DNA from: Flavobacteriales bacterium
GTDB taxonomy: Bacteria; Bacteroidota; Bacteroidia; Flavobacteriales_F; PHOS-HE28
Reading direction: 5' to 3'
NCBI GenBank assembly: GCA_016705545.1
Contig: JADIYA010000031.1
Location: forward strand, 62,001 to 126,000
Length of the DNA stretch: 64,000 bases
Of the stretch, positions 1 to 7,879 are shown one piece after another. Under the pieces are notes generated by a model. That model was not told where the DNA came from. It saw only the letters and a list, made by a program, of their open reading frames with translations, and did no database searches. Each line of letters opens with the position of its first letter. Position 1 is the first letter of the stretch. The translations under genes were made by a program, and so were the position numbers.

Positions 1-845
1 TCCTCCATCGCGATTCCGAACGCGGTGTGATCATTGGTGGCGATATCAGGCATGACGATGCCGGTAGGGCTGAAGGCATTCTCGGGGAAACCTTCCGAAT
101 CAACCTTGAACAGAAAGGTCTTCGTCACGAAATTCAAAGTGCCGTACCCTGCGCCTACTGCGGCTCCGTCGTCCATCATCACCATGCTATTCAACGCATC
201 GTCCCCGTCATGTCCGCTGAAGATCACGCCATCCGTTCCGAAGGTGGCATCCGGGGTGCCATCATCGAGCACGCGCATGATGAACGCATCACGGTCTGCA
301 TCGGCACCGACGGCGCTGCCTGCGAGCATCACCCGGTCACCATTGATGATGGCGAGGTCACGGGCTTCTGCCTCTGTCGGGCTCAATTCCAGCAGCAGTA
401 CGCCGTTCGTACCGAAGCTGGGGTCAGGCTGCCCTGTTGCATCGGTGCGCACCAAGGGGACCACGGCCTGGGCCAAAGTGGGGTAGGCGATTCCAGTGGC
501 ATAAATGCGGCCCTGACTGTCGATGCCCAAGGCGTAACCGTAGGCTTCCTCGCCGATGGTGAAGAACGTGTAGCCCGAGCTGGTCCCGAACGAGCCATCG
601 AGCGAGCCATCGTCGAGCAGGTGCGCAATGAAGATGGAGTTGCGTCCACCTGCGCGTGCCACACCGCAGATCAGCGAGGTGTTGTCGCCAAGGACGATCA
701 CATCGTGGGACACATCGTGGAAATCGCCTGGTTGCAGGATGCTGATGCCGGCATTCCCGTAGGTGGGATCGAGAGTGCCCGATTGGGAGAAGGCACGGCC
801 CAGGGCTAGTGCGGCGAGGAAGAATGAAGCGTAACGTAGGTTCAT
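1..845 (-). CDS. Delta-60 repeat secreted protein (3' end missing)
   Basis: The reverse strand reads open from an ATG at 845 to the window edge, so the C-terminus lies outside. Residues 1-20 are a signal peptide ending near AFSQ. The rest consists of repeats of the type LDPTYGNAG, DGSFGTSSG, PDPSFGTNG and PDATFGTDG, spaced about 50-60 residues apart. This is the delta-60 repeat pattern thought to form a beta-propeller in exported Bacteroidota proteins. A T9SS sorting domain would be expected in the missing part. The exact role is unknown; an adhesin or other surface protein is likely. Confidence 0.8.
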   Translation of the reverse strand, partial: MNLRYASFFLAALALGRAFSQSGTLDPTYGNAGISILQPGDFHDVSHDVIVLGDNTSLICGVARAGGRNSIFIAHLLDDGSLDGSFGTSSGYTFFTIGEEAYGYALGIDSQGRIYATGIAYPTLAQAVVPLVRTDATGQPDPSFGTNGVLLLELSPTEAEARDLAIINGDRVMLAGSAVGADADRDAFIMRVLDDGTPDATFGTDGVIFSGHDGDDALNSMVMMDDGAAVGAGYGTLNFVTKTFLFKVDSEGFPENAFSPTGIVMPDIATNDHTAFGIAME

Positions 846-910
846 GGTCGCGCGGTTTTGGGAAGCGGATGGCGAAGATGCACACCAGCTGGCTCAATCC
901 GTCCCTCAAA

Positions 911-1453
911 TCAAGCGGAGAGCAGCGAATCGAGCAAGGGCCCCACCTCCGCTTCAGCGATGATCCGTGTGGGACCATGTAGGAAGCCATCGGCCATCAT
1001 GCGTGCGGCCTGAGCGAGCAAGGGGTCATAAAAGCCGTTCACGTTCAGCACGCCCATGGGCTTGGCGTGGAAACCCAGTTGTCGCCAGGTGAGCAGCTCA
1101 AAAAGCTCGTCCATGGTGCCGAAACCGCCGGGCAGGGCCACTACGGCCTGGCTGAGCTCGTGCATCCGCATCTTCCTTTCGTGCATGTCGCGCACGATGA
1201 TCAGGTCCGTGAGGCCCGTATGCGCCAGCTCCTTCTCCACCATGAAGCCCGGGATCACGCCGATCACCTCGCCCCCAAGATTGAGCGCAGCATCCGCCAC
1301 AGCGCCCATGAGGCCTACATGCCCGCCGCCATAAACCACGCCCAAGCCGCGCCGGGCAATAGCACGTCCCATCTCCTTCGCAGCTTCGATGATGAAGGGG
1401 GCGTGACCTGTGCTGGCCCCGCAGAAGACGGCGATGCGCATGGCTTCGCTCAC
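911..1453 (-). CDS. LOG family Rossmann-fold protein (TIGR00730 type)
   Basis: About 180 residues of the LOG/lysine-decarboxylase-like family. It shows the N-terminal nucleotide-fold strand IAVFCGAS, GGGHVGLMG, and the signature PGGFGTMDE that binds the nucleotide phosphate. Characterised relatives hydrolyse nucleoside 5'-monophosphates, releasing the base (cytokinin-activating phosphoribohydrolases); the bacterial substrate here is unknown. The GTG start at 1453 overlaps the stop of the upstream aminotransferase by 4 bp (GTGA), which implies coupled translation. An ATG four codons further in (1441) is an alternative start. Confidence 0.88.
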   Translation of the reverse strand: MSEAMRIAVFCGASTGHAPFIIEAAKEMGRAIARRGLGVVYGGGHVGLMGAVADAALNLGGEVIGVIPGFMVEKELAHTGLTDLIIVRDMHERKMRMHELSQAVVALPGGFGTMDELFELLTWRQLGFHAKPMGVLNVNGFYDPLLAQAARMMADGFLHGPTRIIAEAEVGPLLDSLLSA

Positions 1454-2694
1454 ACGGCCGCCACCCGCTCGGCCTTGTACGCCCCTGCCTCAAGCTTCTT
1501 CTTTACCTCCTTGAAGCTGTCTATCGTGCGCTGAACGTCCTCAAGCGTGTGCGCGGCGGTGGGGATCAATCGGAGAAGGATGGTGTCCTTGGGCACCACA
1601 GGATACACAACGATGCTGCAGAAGATCCCGTGGTTCTCTCGGAGGTCGAGCACCACATTGGTGGCCTCCGGGATGCTGCCATGCATCAGAACGGGCGTCA
1701 CGCAGCTGTTGGTCACGCCGATGTCAAGACCGGCTTCGCGCAAGCCGCTCTGCAGCGCTTTGGTGATCTGCCAGAGTTTCTGGCTCAGCTCCGGCCGCGT
1801 GCGGATCATCTCCAAACGCTTGAGGGCACCTATCACCACGGGCATGGGCAGGCTCTTGGCGAAGGTCTGGCTCCGCATGTTGTAGCGCAGGTACATGATC
1901 ACATCCTCGGGCCCGCTTACGAAGGCGCCGATGGTGGCCATGGCCTTGGCGAATGTGCCGAAGTACACATCCACTTGGTCCTGCACGCCTTGAGCATCGG
2001 CCGTGCCACGACCATCACGTCCCACCATGCCGAAGCCGTGCGCATCGTCCACGAAGAGGCGGAAGTTGTACTTCGCCTTGCGCTCCACGATCTCCTTCAA
2101 CTTGCCTTGGTCGCCGGCCATGCCGAAGACGCCTTCGGTCATGACCATGATGCCGCCGCCGGTCTGTTCCACCACCTTGCGCGCGTTCTCGAGCTGCTTG
2201 TCGAGGCTGGCCATGTCGTTGTGCTGGAACACGAAGCGCTTGCCCATGTGCAGGCGGGCACCATCGATCATGCAGGCGTGGCACTCGCTGTCGTACACGA
2301 GCACGTCGTGGCGGCTCAAGAGTGCCTCGATGGCGCTCATGCACCCTTGGTATCCGTAGTTCAGCAGGAAGGTGTCCTCCTTGCCCATGAACTCGCTTAG
2401 CTCATCCTCCAATTGCTCGTGGTACTTGGTCTGGCCGCTCATCATGCGGGCGCCCATGGGGTAGGCCATGCCCCAATCCTTGGCAGCTTGAGCGTCCACG
2501 GCCCGGATCTCCGGGTGGTTGGCCAGTCCCAGGTAGTTGTTCAGGCTCCAGACCAGCACGGGCTTGCCGCGGAAGGTCATGTGCGGGCCGAGCTCACCTT
2601 CGAGCTTGGGGAAGCTGAAATAGCCGTGGCTGTCCTTGGCGTGGCGGCCGATGTGGCCCAGGTCCTTGCGGAGCTTGTCGAAGATGTCGTTCAT
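1450..2694 (-). CDS. spt: Serine palmitoyltransferase-like PLP enzyme (alpha-oxoamine synthase)
   Basis: 414 residues, a fold-type I PLP enzyme of the alpha-oxoamine synthase group. It has the VWSLNNYLGLANHP opening, the MGARMMSG substrate region, VDDAHGFG with the PLP-binding Asp, and the Schiff-base lysine in GTFAKAMA (about K250). The overall pattern matches the Bacteroidota serine palmitoyltransferase, which condenses serine with acyl-CoA as the first step of sphingolipid synthesis. 8-Amino-7-oxononanoate synthase and Gly C-acetyltransferase are the nearest alternatives. The ATG at 2694 was chosen because family similarity begins there and a TACATTTG -7 element sits 19 nt upstream. A longer open frame continues upstream through the divergent promoter region and looks spurious. 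It is coupled to the downstream LOG gene. Confidence 0.85.
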   Translation of the reverse strand: MNDIFDKLRKDLGHIGRHAKDSHGYFSFPKLEGELGPHMTFRGKPVLVWSLNNYLGLANHPEIRAVDAQAAKDWGMAYPMGARMMSGQTKYHEQLEDELSEFMGKEDTFLLNYGYQGCMSAIEALLSRHDVLVYDSECHACMIDGARLHMGKRFVFQHNDMASLDKQLENARKVVEQTGGGIMVMTEGVFGMAGDQGKLKEIVERKAKYNFRLFVDDAHGFGMVGRDGRGTADAQGVQDQVDVYFGTFAKAMATIGAFVSGPEDVIMYLRYNMRSQTFAKSLPMPVVIGALKRLEMIRTRPELSQKLWQITKALQSGLREAGLDIGVTNSCVTPVLMHGSIPEATNVVLDLRENHGIFCSIVVYPVVPKDTILLRLIPTAAHTLEDVQRTIDSFKEVKKKLEAGAYKAERVAAV

Positions 2695-2713
2695 GGGGCT
2701 TTGAAAAGCTGGC

Positions 2714-2721
2714 CAAATGTA
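2714..2721 (-). promoter_or_regulatory. -7 promoter element for the serine palmitoyltransferase gene
   Basis: On the minus strand TACATTTG matches the Bacteroidota -7 consensus TAnnTTTG exactly. A TTTG 18 nt upstream fits the -33 element, so this is the best complete promoter in the window. The start codon is 19 nt downstream. Confidence 0.7.
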
Positions 2722-2792
2722 ACGGGCGCACATTCGGGCCAAAGGATGTTGATCAGGAGCTTTCAACCGTCTGGCGGTGAAGGGCCTGCGCC

Positions 2793-2800
2793 TATATTCG
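2793..2800 (+). promoter_or_regulatory. -7 promoter element for bamD operon
   Basis: TATATTCG fits TAnnTTyG and lies 12 nt before the ATG at 2813. It is divergent from the serine palmitoyltransferase promoter. No clear -33 TTTG is visible. Its position argues that the ATG at 2813, not the GTG at 2777, is the real bamD start. Confidence 0.5.
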
Positions 2801-2812
2801 CGCCCCGCTCGC

Positions 2813-3703
2813 ATGACCTGTTCCACAGGCCCCCGCATTCCTTCACGGCCTTCGCTGTTCTGGGCATCAGCTCTGGGCGGTGCGCTGTGGCTCTTTCTGG
2901 GGCTTGCCGGAGGCACTGCGCTGACGGGTTGCAGTGAGTTCAATCGGGCGCTGAAGGCTCCAGGCGATTCTGCCGGGATGGCCCTGAAGCAGCGCGTTGC
3001 TCGGAAGTACTTCGACAAACGCTCCTACGATAGGGCCATTCCGCTGCTGGAGGAGATGATCATGCTGAAGCGCGGCACCTCGGATTTCGAGGAGATCTCA
3101 TACCTGCATGCGAAGTCGCATTACCTGATGAAGGACTACACGATGGCCTCCTACTTCTTGGAGAATTACGTCCGCACCTTCCCGGCTGGGCAGCACGCCG
3201 AGGAATGCGCCTTCCTCGACGCCATCTGCTACAACAATAACAGCCCCAACTACGAGCTCGATCAAACGGATACGCGCACGGCCATAGACCGCTTCCAGCT
3301 TTTCCTGGTGCGGTTCCCGAACACCAGCTTGCGCGACAGCACGAATAACATGATCGACCTCTTGCGGTCGAAGCTCGAGGTGAAGGCTTATCACGCTGCT
3401 GAGCAGTATTTCCACATGCGCCAATACCAAGGCGCCAGCATGGCCTTCAAGGAGTTCATGCGGCAATACCCCAATAGCGATTACCGCGAGGACGCCATGC
3501 TTCGGATCCTGCGCGCCGACCATGCCTTGGCCTTGAACAGCATCGAGACCAAGCGCGCCGACCGCATTCAAGAAGCCTTGCGCGCTTATCGTAATTTCGC
3601 CGACGCCTATCCGGCCAGTGTTGAACGCGACCAGGCCGAACGGCTGCGCAAGGACCTGGAGGACGAACTTGAAAAGACCACGAAGACCACACCTGTACCA
3701 TGA
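2813..3703 (+). CDS. bamD: Outer membrane protein assembly factor BamD (lipoprotein)
   Basis: 296 residues. A hydrophobic signal segment ends in the lipobox LTGC, which predicts a lipid-anchored protein. The mature part is built of TPR-like helical hairpins (AIPLLEEMI, AKSHYLMKDYTMASYFLENYV, AAEQYFHMRQYQGASMAF, ALRAYRNFADAYP), as in BamD/YfiO. The role is outer-membrane beta-barrel insertion with BamA. The start at 2813 is preferred because of the -7 element just before it; a GTG at 2777 would add 12 residues. The stop overlaps the next ATG (ATGA), so rpoZ is translationally coupled. Confidence 0.88.
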   Translation: MTCSTGPRIPSRPSLFWASALGGALWLFLGLAGGTALTGCSEFNRALKAPGDSAGMALKQRVARKYFDKRSYDRAIPLLEEMIMLKRGTSDFEEISYLHAKSHYLMKDYTMASYFLENYVRTFPAGQHAEECAFLDAICYNNNSPNYELDQTDTRTAIDRFQLFLVRFPNTSLRDSTNNMIDLLRSKLEVKAYHAAEQYFHMRQYQGASMAFKEFMRQYPNSDYREDAMLRILRADHALALNSIETKRADRIQEALRAYRNFADAYPASVERDQAERLRKDLEDELEKTTKTTPVP

Positions 3704-4053
3704 GCAACAAGCCCACCACCGCAGCCAAGACCACCATCACGCGCGACGTCGCCAAGCTCGACCTCGAGACCGGCAACGTGTATGAATCCGTGGCCCTCCT
3801 CGGCAAGCGCGCAGACCAGATCAGCGTGCGCATCAAGGAAGAACTGAGCACCAAGCTCGAGGAATTCGCCATGAGCGGCGAGAACCTCGAAGAGGTGTAT
3901 GAGAACCGCGAGCAGATCGAGGTGAGCAAGCACTACGAGCGCATGCCCAAGCCCGGCGCGCTTGCCATCCAGGAGCTCCAGGAAGGCAAGCTGTACTGGC
4001 GCCGCGGCGGCGAAGAGGCGCCCGCCATCGAGCCAACGGCTCCCAAGGCCTGA
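3700..4053 (+). CDS. rpoZ: DNA-directed RNA polymerase omega subunit (Rpb6-like)
   Basis: 117 residues, with the Bacteroidota-type omega/Rpb6 pattern: DLETGNVYESVALLGKRADQI followed by an IKEEL helix and an acidic stretch. Omega helps fold and retain the beta' subunit of RNA polymerase. The protein is longer and more diverged than E. coli omega, as is usual in this phylum. It overlaps bamD by 4 bp and is followed 23 bp later by coaBC, an arrangement widely conserved in Bacteroidota. Confidence 0.85.
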   Translation: MSNKPTTAAKTTITRDVAKLDLETGNVYESVALLGKRADQISVRIKEELSTKLEEFAMSGENLEEVYENREQIEVSKHYERMPKPGALAIQELQEGKLYWRRGGEEAPAIEPTAPKA

Positions 4054-4076
4054 TCGGGCCGCCATCCTCCGCACCC

Positions 4077-5288
4077 GTGGAGAACCGCTTGAACCGGAAG
4101 GTGCTGCTCGGCGTCACGGGCGGCATTGCTGCATACAAGTCGGCGCAGCTCACCCGGCTGCTGGTCAAGGCAGGCTGCGAGGTGCAGGTGCTGATGACGC
4201 CCTCTGCCCACGATTTCGTCACTCCGCTAACCTTGGCCACACTGAGCAAGCGGGCCGTGCTCACCGACCTGTTCGTGCGCGACGGCAGCGGCGCTTGGAA
4301 TGATCACGTTCATCTGGCGCAATGGGCCGATGCGCTGGTGATCGCACCAGCCACGTCCAACACGCTTGGCAAGATGGCCCAAGGCCTCTGCGATAATCTC
4401 CTGCTGGCCGTTTGGCTCAGCATGCCGAAGGGCACGCCGGTATTCCTGGCCCCGGCCATGGACCTGGAGATGCTGAAGGACCCCGCGTCGCAAGCCAACC
4501 TGAATCGTTTGCGTGAACGCGGCGCTCGCGTGATCGGCCCCGAGAGCGGTGAGTTGGCGAGCGGCCTGGTGGGCGAAGGGCGCATGAGTGAGCCCGAGGC
4601 AATCGTATCCGCCATGCACGATACCCTCGTTGGCCATAGCAAGCTGAATGGCAAGCGCATGCTGGTAACCGCTGGAGGAACGCAGGAGGCCATCGACCCC
4701 GTGCGCTACATCGGCAATCGCAGTAGCGGCAAGATGGGATTCGCCATCGCGGAGGAAGCAGCCTTGCGCGGTGCTCAGGTGGAGCTGATCTCAGGCCCGG
4801 TTGAGTTGAAGCTCGAACGCCCGGGCATCTCGCGAACCGATGTGATCGCTGCAGCGGACATGGCCGCAGCCTGCAGGGCCTTCGCACCTCGTGCGGATGC
4901 CGTGATCATGTGCGCCGCTGTTGCTGATTACCGCCCTGCGAATGCAGCCGACGGCAAGATCAAGAAGAAGGACGCTGCGCTGCAGATCGCCTTGGAGCCC
5001 ACCGAGGACATCCTCGCCTGGATGGGCGCCAACAAGACCAGCAGCCAGCGGCTCGTGGGCTTCGCGCTCGAAACGGACAATGAATTGGCGAACGCGACGG
5101 ATAAACTGGTGCGGAAGCAACTCGATCTGCTCGTGCTCAACAGCCTCCGCGATGCGGGCGCCGGATTCGGCACCGATACGAACAAGATCACCATGCTCGC
5201 ACCGGGCAAGGATCCGCTGGCCCTGCCGTTGATGAGCAAGCGCGAAGCCGCTCGCGCTATCTTGGACCGCCTCGAAGAACTGCTCTGA
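4077..5288 (+). CDS. coaBC: Bifunctional phosphopantothenoylcysteine decarboxylase / phosphopantothenate-cysteine ligase
   Basis: 403 residues carrying two steps of coenzyme A synthesis. The N-terminal CoaC flavoprotein half has GVTGGIAAYKS, the conserved His in WNDHVHLAQWADA, and PATSNTLGKMAQG. The C-terminal CoaB half begins at VTAGGTQEAIDPVRYIGNRS and has KMGFAIAEEA, AAVADYRP and the lysine-rich KIKKKDA. The start is a GTG at 4077, since no ATG precedes the conserved KVLLGVTGG strand. It lies between rpoZ and the DUF4835 gene with 3 bp to the latter, so it is probably one operon. Confidence 0.93.
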   Translation: MENRLNRKVLLGVTGGIAAYKSAQLTRLLVKAGCEVQVLMTPSAHDFVTPLTLATLSKRAVLTDLFVRDGSGAWNDHVHLAQWADALVIAPATSNTLGKMAQGLCDNLLLAVWLSMPKGTPVFLAPAMDLEMLKDPASQANLNRLRERGARVIGPESGELASGLVGEGRMSEPEAIVSAMHDTLVGHSKLNGKRMLVTAGGTQEAIDPVRYIGNRSSGKMGFAIAEEAALRGAQVELISGPVELKLERPGISRTDVIAAADMAAACRAFAPRADAVIMCAAVADYRPANAADGKIKKKDAALQIALEPTEDILAWMGANKTSSQRLVGFALETDNELANATDKLVRKQLDLLVLNSLRDAGAGFGTDTNKITMLAPGKDPLALPLMSKREAARAILDRLEELL

Positions 5289-5291
5289 ACC

Positions 5292-6185
5292 ATGCTTCGC
5301 CACGCCTGCCTTCTGCTCTTGCTCCTGCCACATGCGCTCCGCGCCCAGGAATTCAATTGCCAAGTGAGCGTGATAGCTCCGCAGATCGCCCAAGCGCAGA
5401 CCGGCGTGGTGCGGAGCATGGAACTCGCCATCAAGGAGTTCTTCAATGTGCGGCGCTTCACCAATTACAACTACGCGGCCGCCGAACGCGTCGACATCAA
5501 CCTGCTGCTCACCATCAGCAACCAGCCCGCGCCCGACCGCTTCGAGGGCACCTTGCAGGTGATCTATGCCAGACCTGTTTTCGGATCAGACTACAACAGC
5601 CCGATATTGGACCTGGTTGATGAGCAAGTGAAGTTCAATTTCCTCGAGAACACGCAGATCGAGTTCTCCCCCGACCGCTACATCAACAACCTCAGCTCCC
5701 TGCTCGGCTTCTACGCGTACTTCATCCTCGGCCTCGACGGAGATACCTATTCACCCTTGGGCGGAGCCGAATTCTACACGCAGGCGCAGCAGGTGGTGAA
5801 CAACGCGCAGAACAGCGGTGAGGACGGCTGGCGCGCGTTCGAGGCGCAGCGCAATCGATACTGGCTGCTCGATAACCAGCTGCAGCCCGTGTTCCGCCCC
5901 CTGCGCGAACTGCTCTACGACTACCACCGCCAGGGCATGGACACCATGACGGAGGACGCCGCCGCTGCCCGCAGGAAGATCGCGGCGAGCATCGAGAAGC
6001 TCAAGACCGTGCATCAGGCCAAGCCCGCCAGCTACAACCTGCAGGTGATCTTCAACGCCAAGTACCAGGAATTGGTGGAACTCTTCAAGCCCGCCGACCC
6101 TGCCGAGAAGACCAAGCTCTTCAACACCCTGCAGATCATCGACCCAGGGCACATCGGGCAGTACCAGAACATGATGCGCGGGTAG
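5292..6185 (+). CDS. DUF4835 family exported protein
   Basis: 297 residues with a signal peptide ending at LRAQ. The mature N-terminus EFNCQVSVIAPQI and the central SSLLGFYAYFILGLDGDTYSPLGG are hallmarks of DUF4835, a Bacteroidota family almost always found between coaBC and recN. Function is unknown; it is probably periplasmic or outer-membrane associated. It starts 3 bp after the coaBC stop and is followed by recN at 41 bp. Confidence 0.88.
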   Translation: MLRHACLLLLLLPHALRAQEFNCQVSVIAPQIAQAQTGVVRSMELAIKEFFNVRRFTNYNYAAAERVDINLLLTISNQPAPDRFEGTLQVIYARPVFGSDYNSPILDLVDEQVKFNFLENTQIEFSPDRYINNLSSLLGFYAYFILGLDGDTYSPLGGAEFYTQAQQVVNNAQNSGEDGWRAFEAQRNRYWLLDNQLQPVFRPLRELLYDYHRQGMDTMTEDAAAARRKIAASIEKLKTVHQAKPASYNLQVIFNAKYQELVELFKPADPAEKTKLFNTLQIIDPGHIGQYQNMMRG

Positions 6186-6226
6186 GGTCGCAGCTTGCAG
6201 GTCGTCGAGCTCATCGTTTTCGCCCC

Positions 6227-7879
6227 ATGCTCACCCGCATCGCCATCACCAATTACCTGCTGATCGACTCCCTGGAGCTCGAATGGCAGCAGGGCCTCAC
6301 GGCCATCACCGGTGAAACGGGGAGCGGCAAGAGCATACTGATCGGAGCATTGGAGCTGACCTTGGGCGCTCGAGCCGATGCCGGTCTCATGCGCGATTCG
6401 GCCAAGCGCTGCGTAATTGAGTTGGAAGTGGATCTCAGCGGTCTTGGCTTGGAACCCTGGTTCGCATCGAATGAGCTTCCCTTCGAGGAACGCGCATTCA
6501 TGCGCCGTCAACTGGATCCGGGCGGCCGCTCCCGCGCCTTCGTGAATGACACGCCCGTTCGCCTCGAGCAGTTGCGTGAATTGGGCGAGCGCCTCATCCA
6601 CATTCACAGCCAGCACCATGCGCTCCTGCTGAACGATGCGCGCTTCCAACTCGGTCTGGTTGATCAATTGGCCGGTCAAGAAGGAGCCGTGAAGGAGCTT
6701 AGCGTCCTGTTCACCGATTGGCGCGCAACGCAGCAAGCCTTGGATGATGCTCGCGCTGAACAGCAGCGCGCACTGGCCGAGGCCGATTTCGTGCGCTTCC
6801 AACTGGAAGAACTGGAGCAAGCCGCCATCACCGGGGGTGAGCAAGCACGCGTCGAGGAGGAGCTGCGCTTGGCGGAGCATGCCGGCGAGCGCGCCGAAGC
6901 CTATCGCGCCATCGAGGAAGGCGCATCGGGGGATCAGGGCGCAGCCGTGCTGTTGCAGCGATTGCGCGCCCTGGTCTCAAAGGCGGCCCGCATCGATACG
7001 GAACTTGCCGGTCTGTTGCAACGCATCGAAGGAGCGGCCATCGAGTTGAAGGATATCGGTTCAGAGGCAGCACGGCTGGCCGCTTCGGTGGAGGTCGATC
7101 CGGCGCGTGCCGAGCAGCTCCGTGATCGCATCGACCTGCTCATCCGCCTCCAGCAGAAGCACCGCGTGCCCGATGAGGCTGGCCTGCTCACGATCCTCGC
7201 GGAGCTCCGGCACCGTGTTGCTTCCGTCGAGGACCTCAGCGAGCGTTGCGCAGCGCTTGAGAAGGAAACGAAGCGGCACGCTGATGCTTACACGAAGATG
7301 GCCAAGGCAATCTCGTTGGCCCGCACCAAAGCGATCAAGCCGCTATCGAACAAGGTCGAGGCGCTGCTGCATCAACTCGGCATGCCGCACGCCGTGTTCC
7401 AATTCGATCACCGCACCGGCGATCCGGGACCCTATGGCATCGATCAGGTGCGCGCGCTCTTCAGCGCCAACAAGGACCGCGCGCCGGCGCCCTTGGACAA
7501 AGTGGCCAGCGGCGGTGAGCTGAGCCGCGTGATGCTCGCCCTGATCTCGCTCGCTGCCGGTTCGCGTGATCTGCCCGTGGTGGTCTTCGATGAGATCGAT
7601 ACCGGCGTGAGCGGCGAAGTGGCCGACCGCGTCGGTGCGCTGCTGTCGGCGATGGGGAAGGAGCGCCAAGTGATTGCCATCACGCATCTGCCGCAGATCG
7701 CGAGCAAGGCCGCGCATCACCTGCAAGTGACCAAGAATGCCGATGGCGATCGGGTGAGGACCTCGATCGCACCGCTGGTGCACGAAGAGCGCATCGGGGC
7801 CATCGCGCGCATGCTCAGCGGGCGCATCGTCACGGAGCAGGCGCTGGAGAACGCGCGGGTGCTTTTGGCGCAGGGCTAG
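6227..7879 (+). CDS. recN: DNA repair protein RecN (SMC-like ATPase)
   Basis: 550 residues. Walker A GETGSGKSIL sits near residue 30. A long coiled-coil-rich middle follows (LEELEQAAITGGEQARVEE and similar). At the C-terminus come the ABC signature ASGGELSRVMLAL and Walker B VVVFDEIDTGVSG. RecN acts in double-strand break repair by tethering DNA ends. It is the last gene of the bamD-rpoZ-coaBC-DUF4835-recN run. Its TAG stop overlaps the stop of the convergent gene in the tetranucleotide CTAG at 7876-7879. Confidence 0.93.
   Translation: MLTRIAITNYLLIDSLELEWQQGLTAITGETGSGKSILIGALELTLGARADAGLMRDSAKRCVIELEVDLSGLGLEPWFASNELPFEERAFMRRQLDPGGRSRAFVNDTPVRLEQLRELGERLIHIHSQHHALLLNDARFQLGLVDQLAGQEGAVKELSVLFTDWRATQQALDDARAEQQRALAEADFVRFQLEELEQAAITGGEQARVEEELRLAEHAGERAEAYRAIEEGASGDQGAAVLLQRLRALVSKAARIDTELAGLLQRIEGAAIELKDIGSEAARLAASVEVDPARAEQLRDRIDLLIRLQQKHRVPDEAGLLTILAELRHRVASVEDLSERCAALEKETKRHADAYTKMAKAISLARTKAIKPLSNKVEALLHQLGMPHAVFQFDHRTGDPGPYGIDQVRALFSANKDRAPAPLDKVASGGELSRVMLALISLAAGSRDLPVVVFDEIDTGVSGEVADRVGALLSAMGKERQVIAITHLPQIASKAAHHLQVTKNADGDRVRTSIAPLVHEERIGAIARMLSGRIVTEQALENARVLLAQG

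Noticed and set aside
27..809. Long plus-strand frames opposite the delta-60 repeat gene
   Set aside because: The minus strand carries a clear signal peptide and repeats; the plus frames are shadows.
2695..3018. N-terminal extension of the serine palmitoyltransferase frame
   Set aside because: It would cover the divergent bamD promoter and start; family similarity begins at 2694, just after a perfect -7 element.
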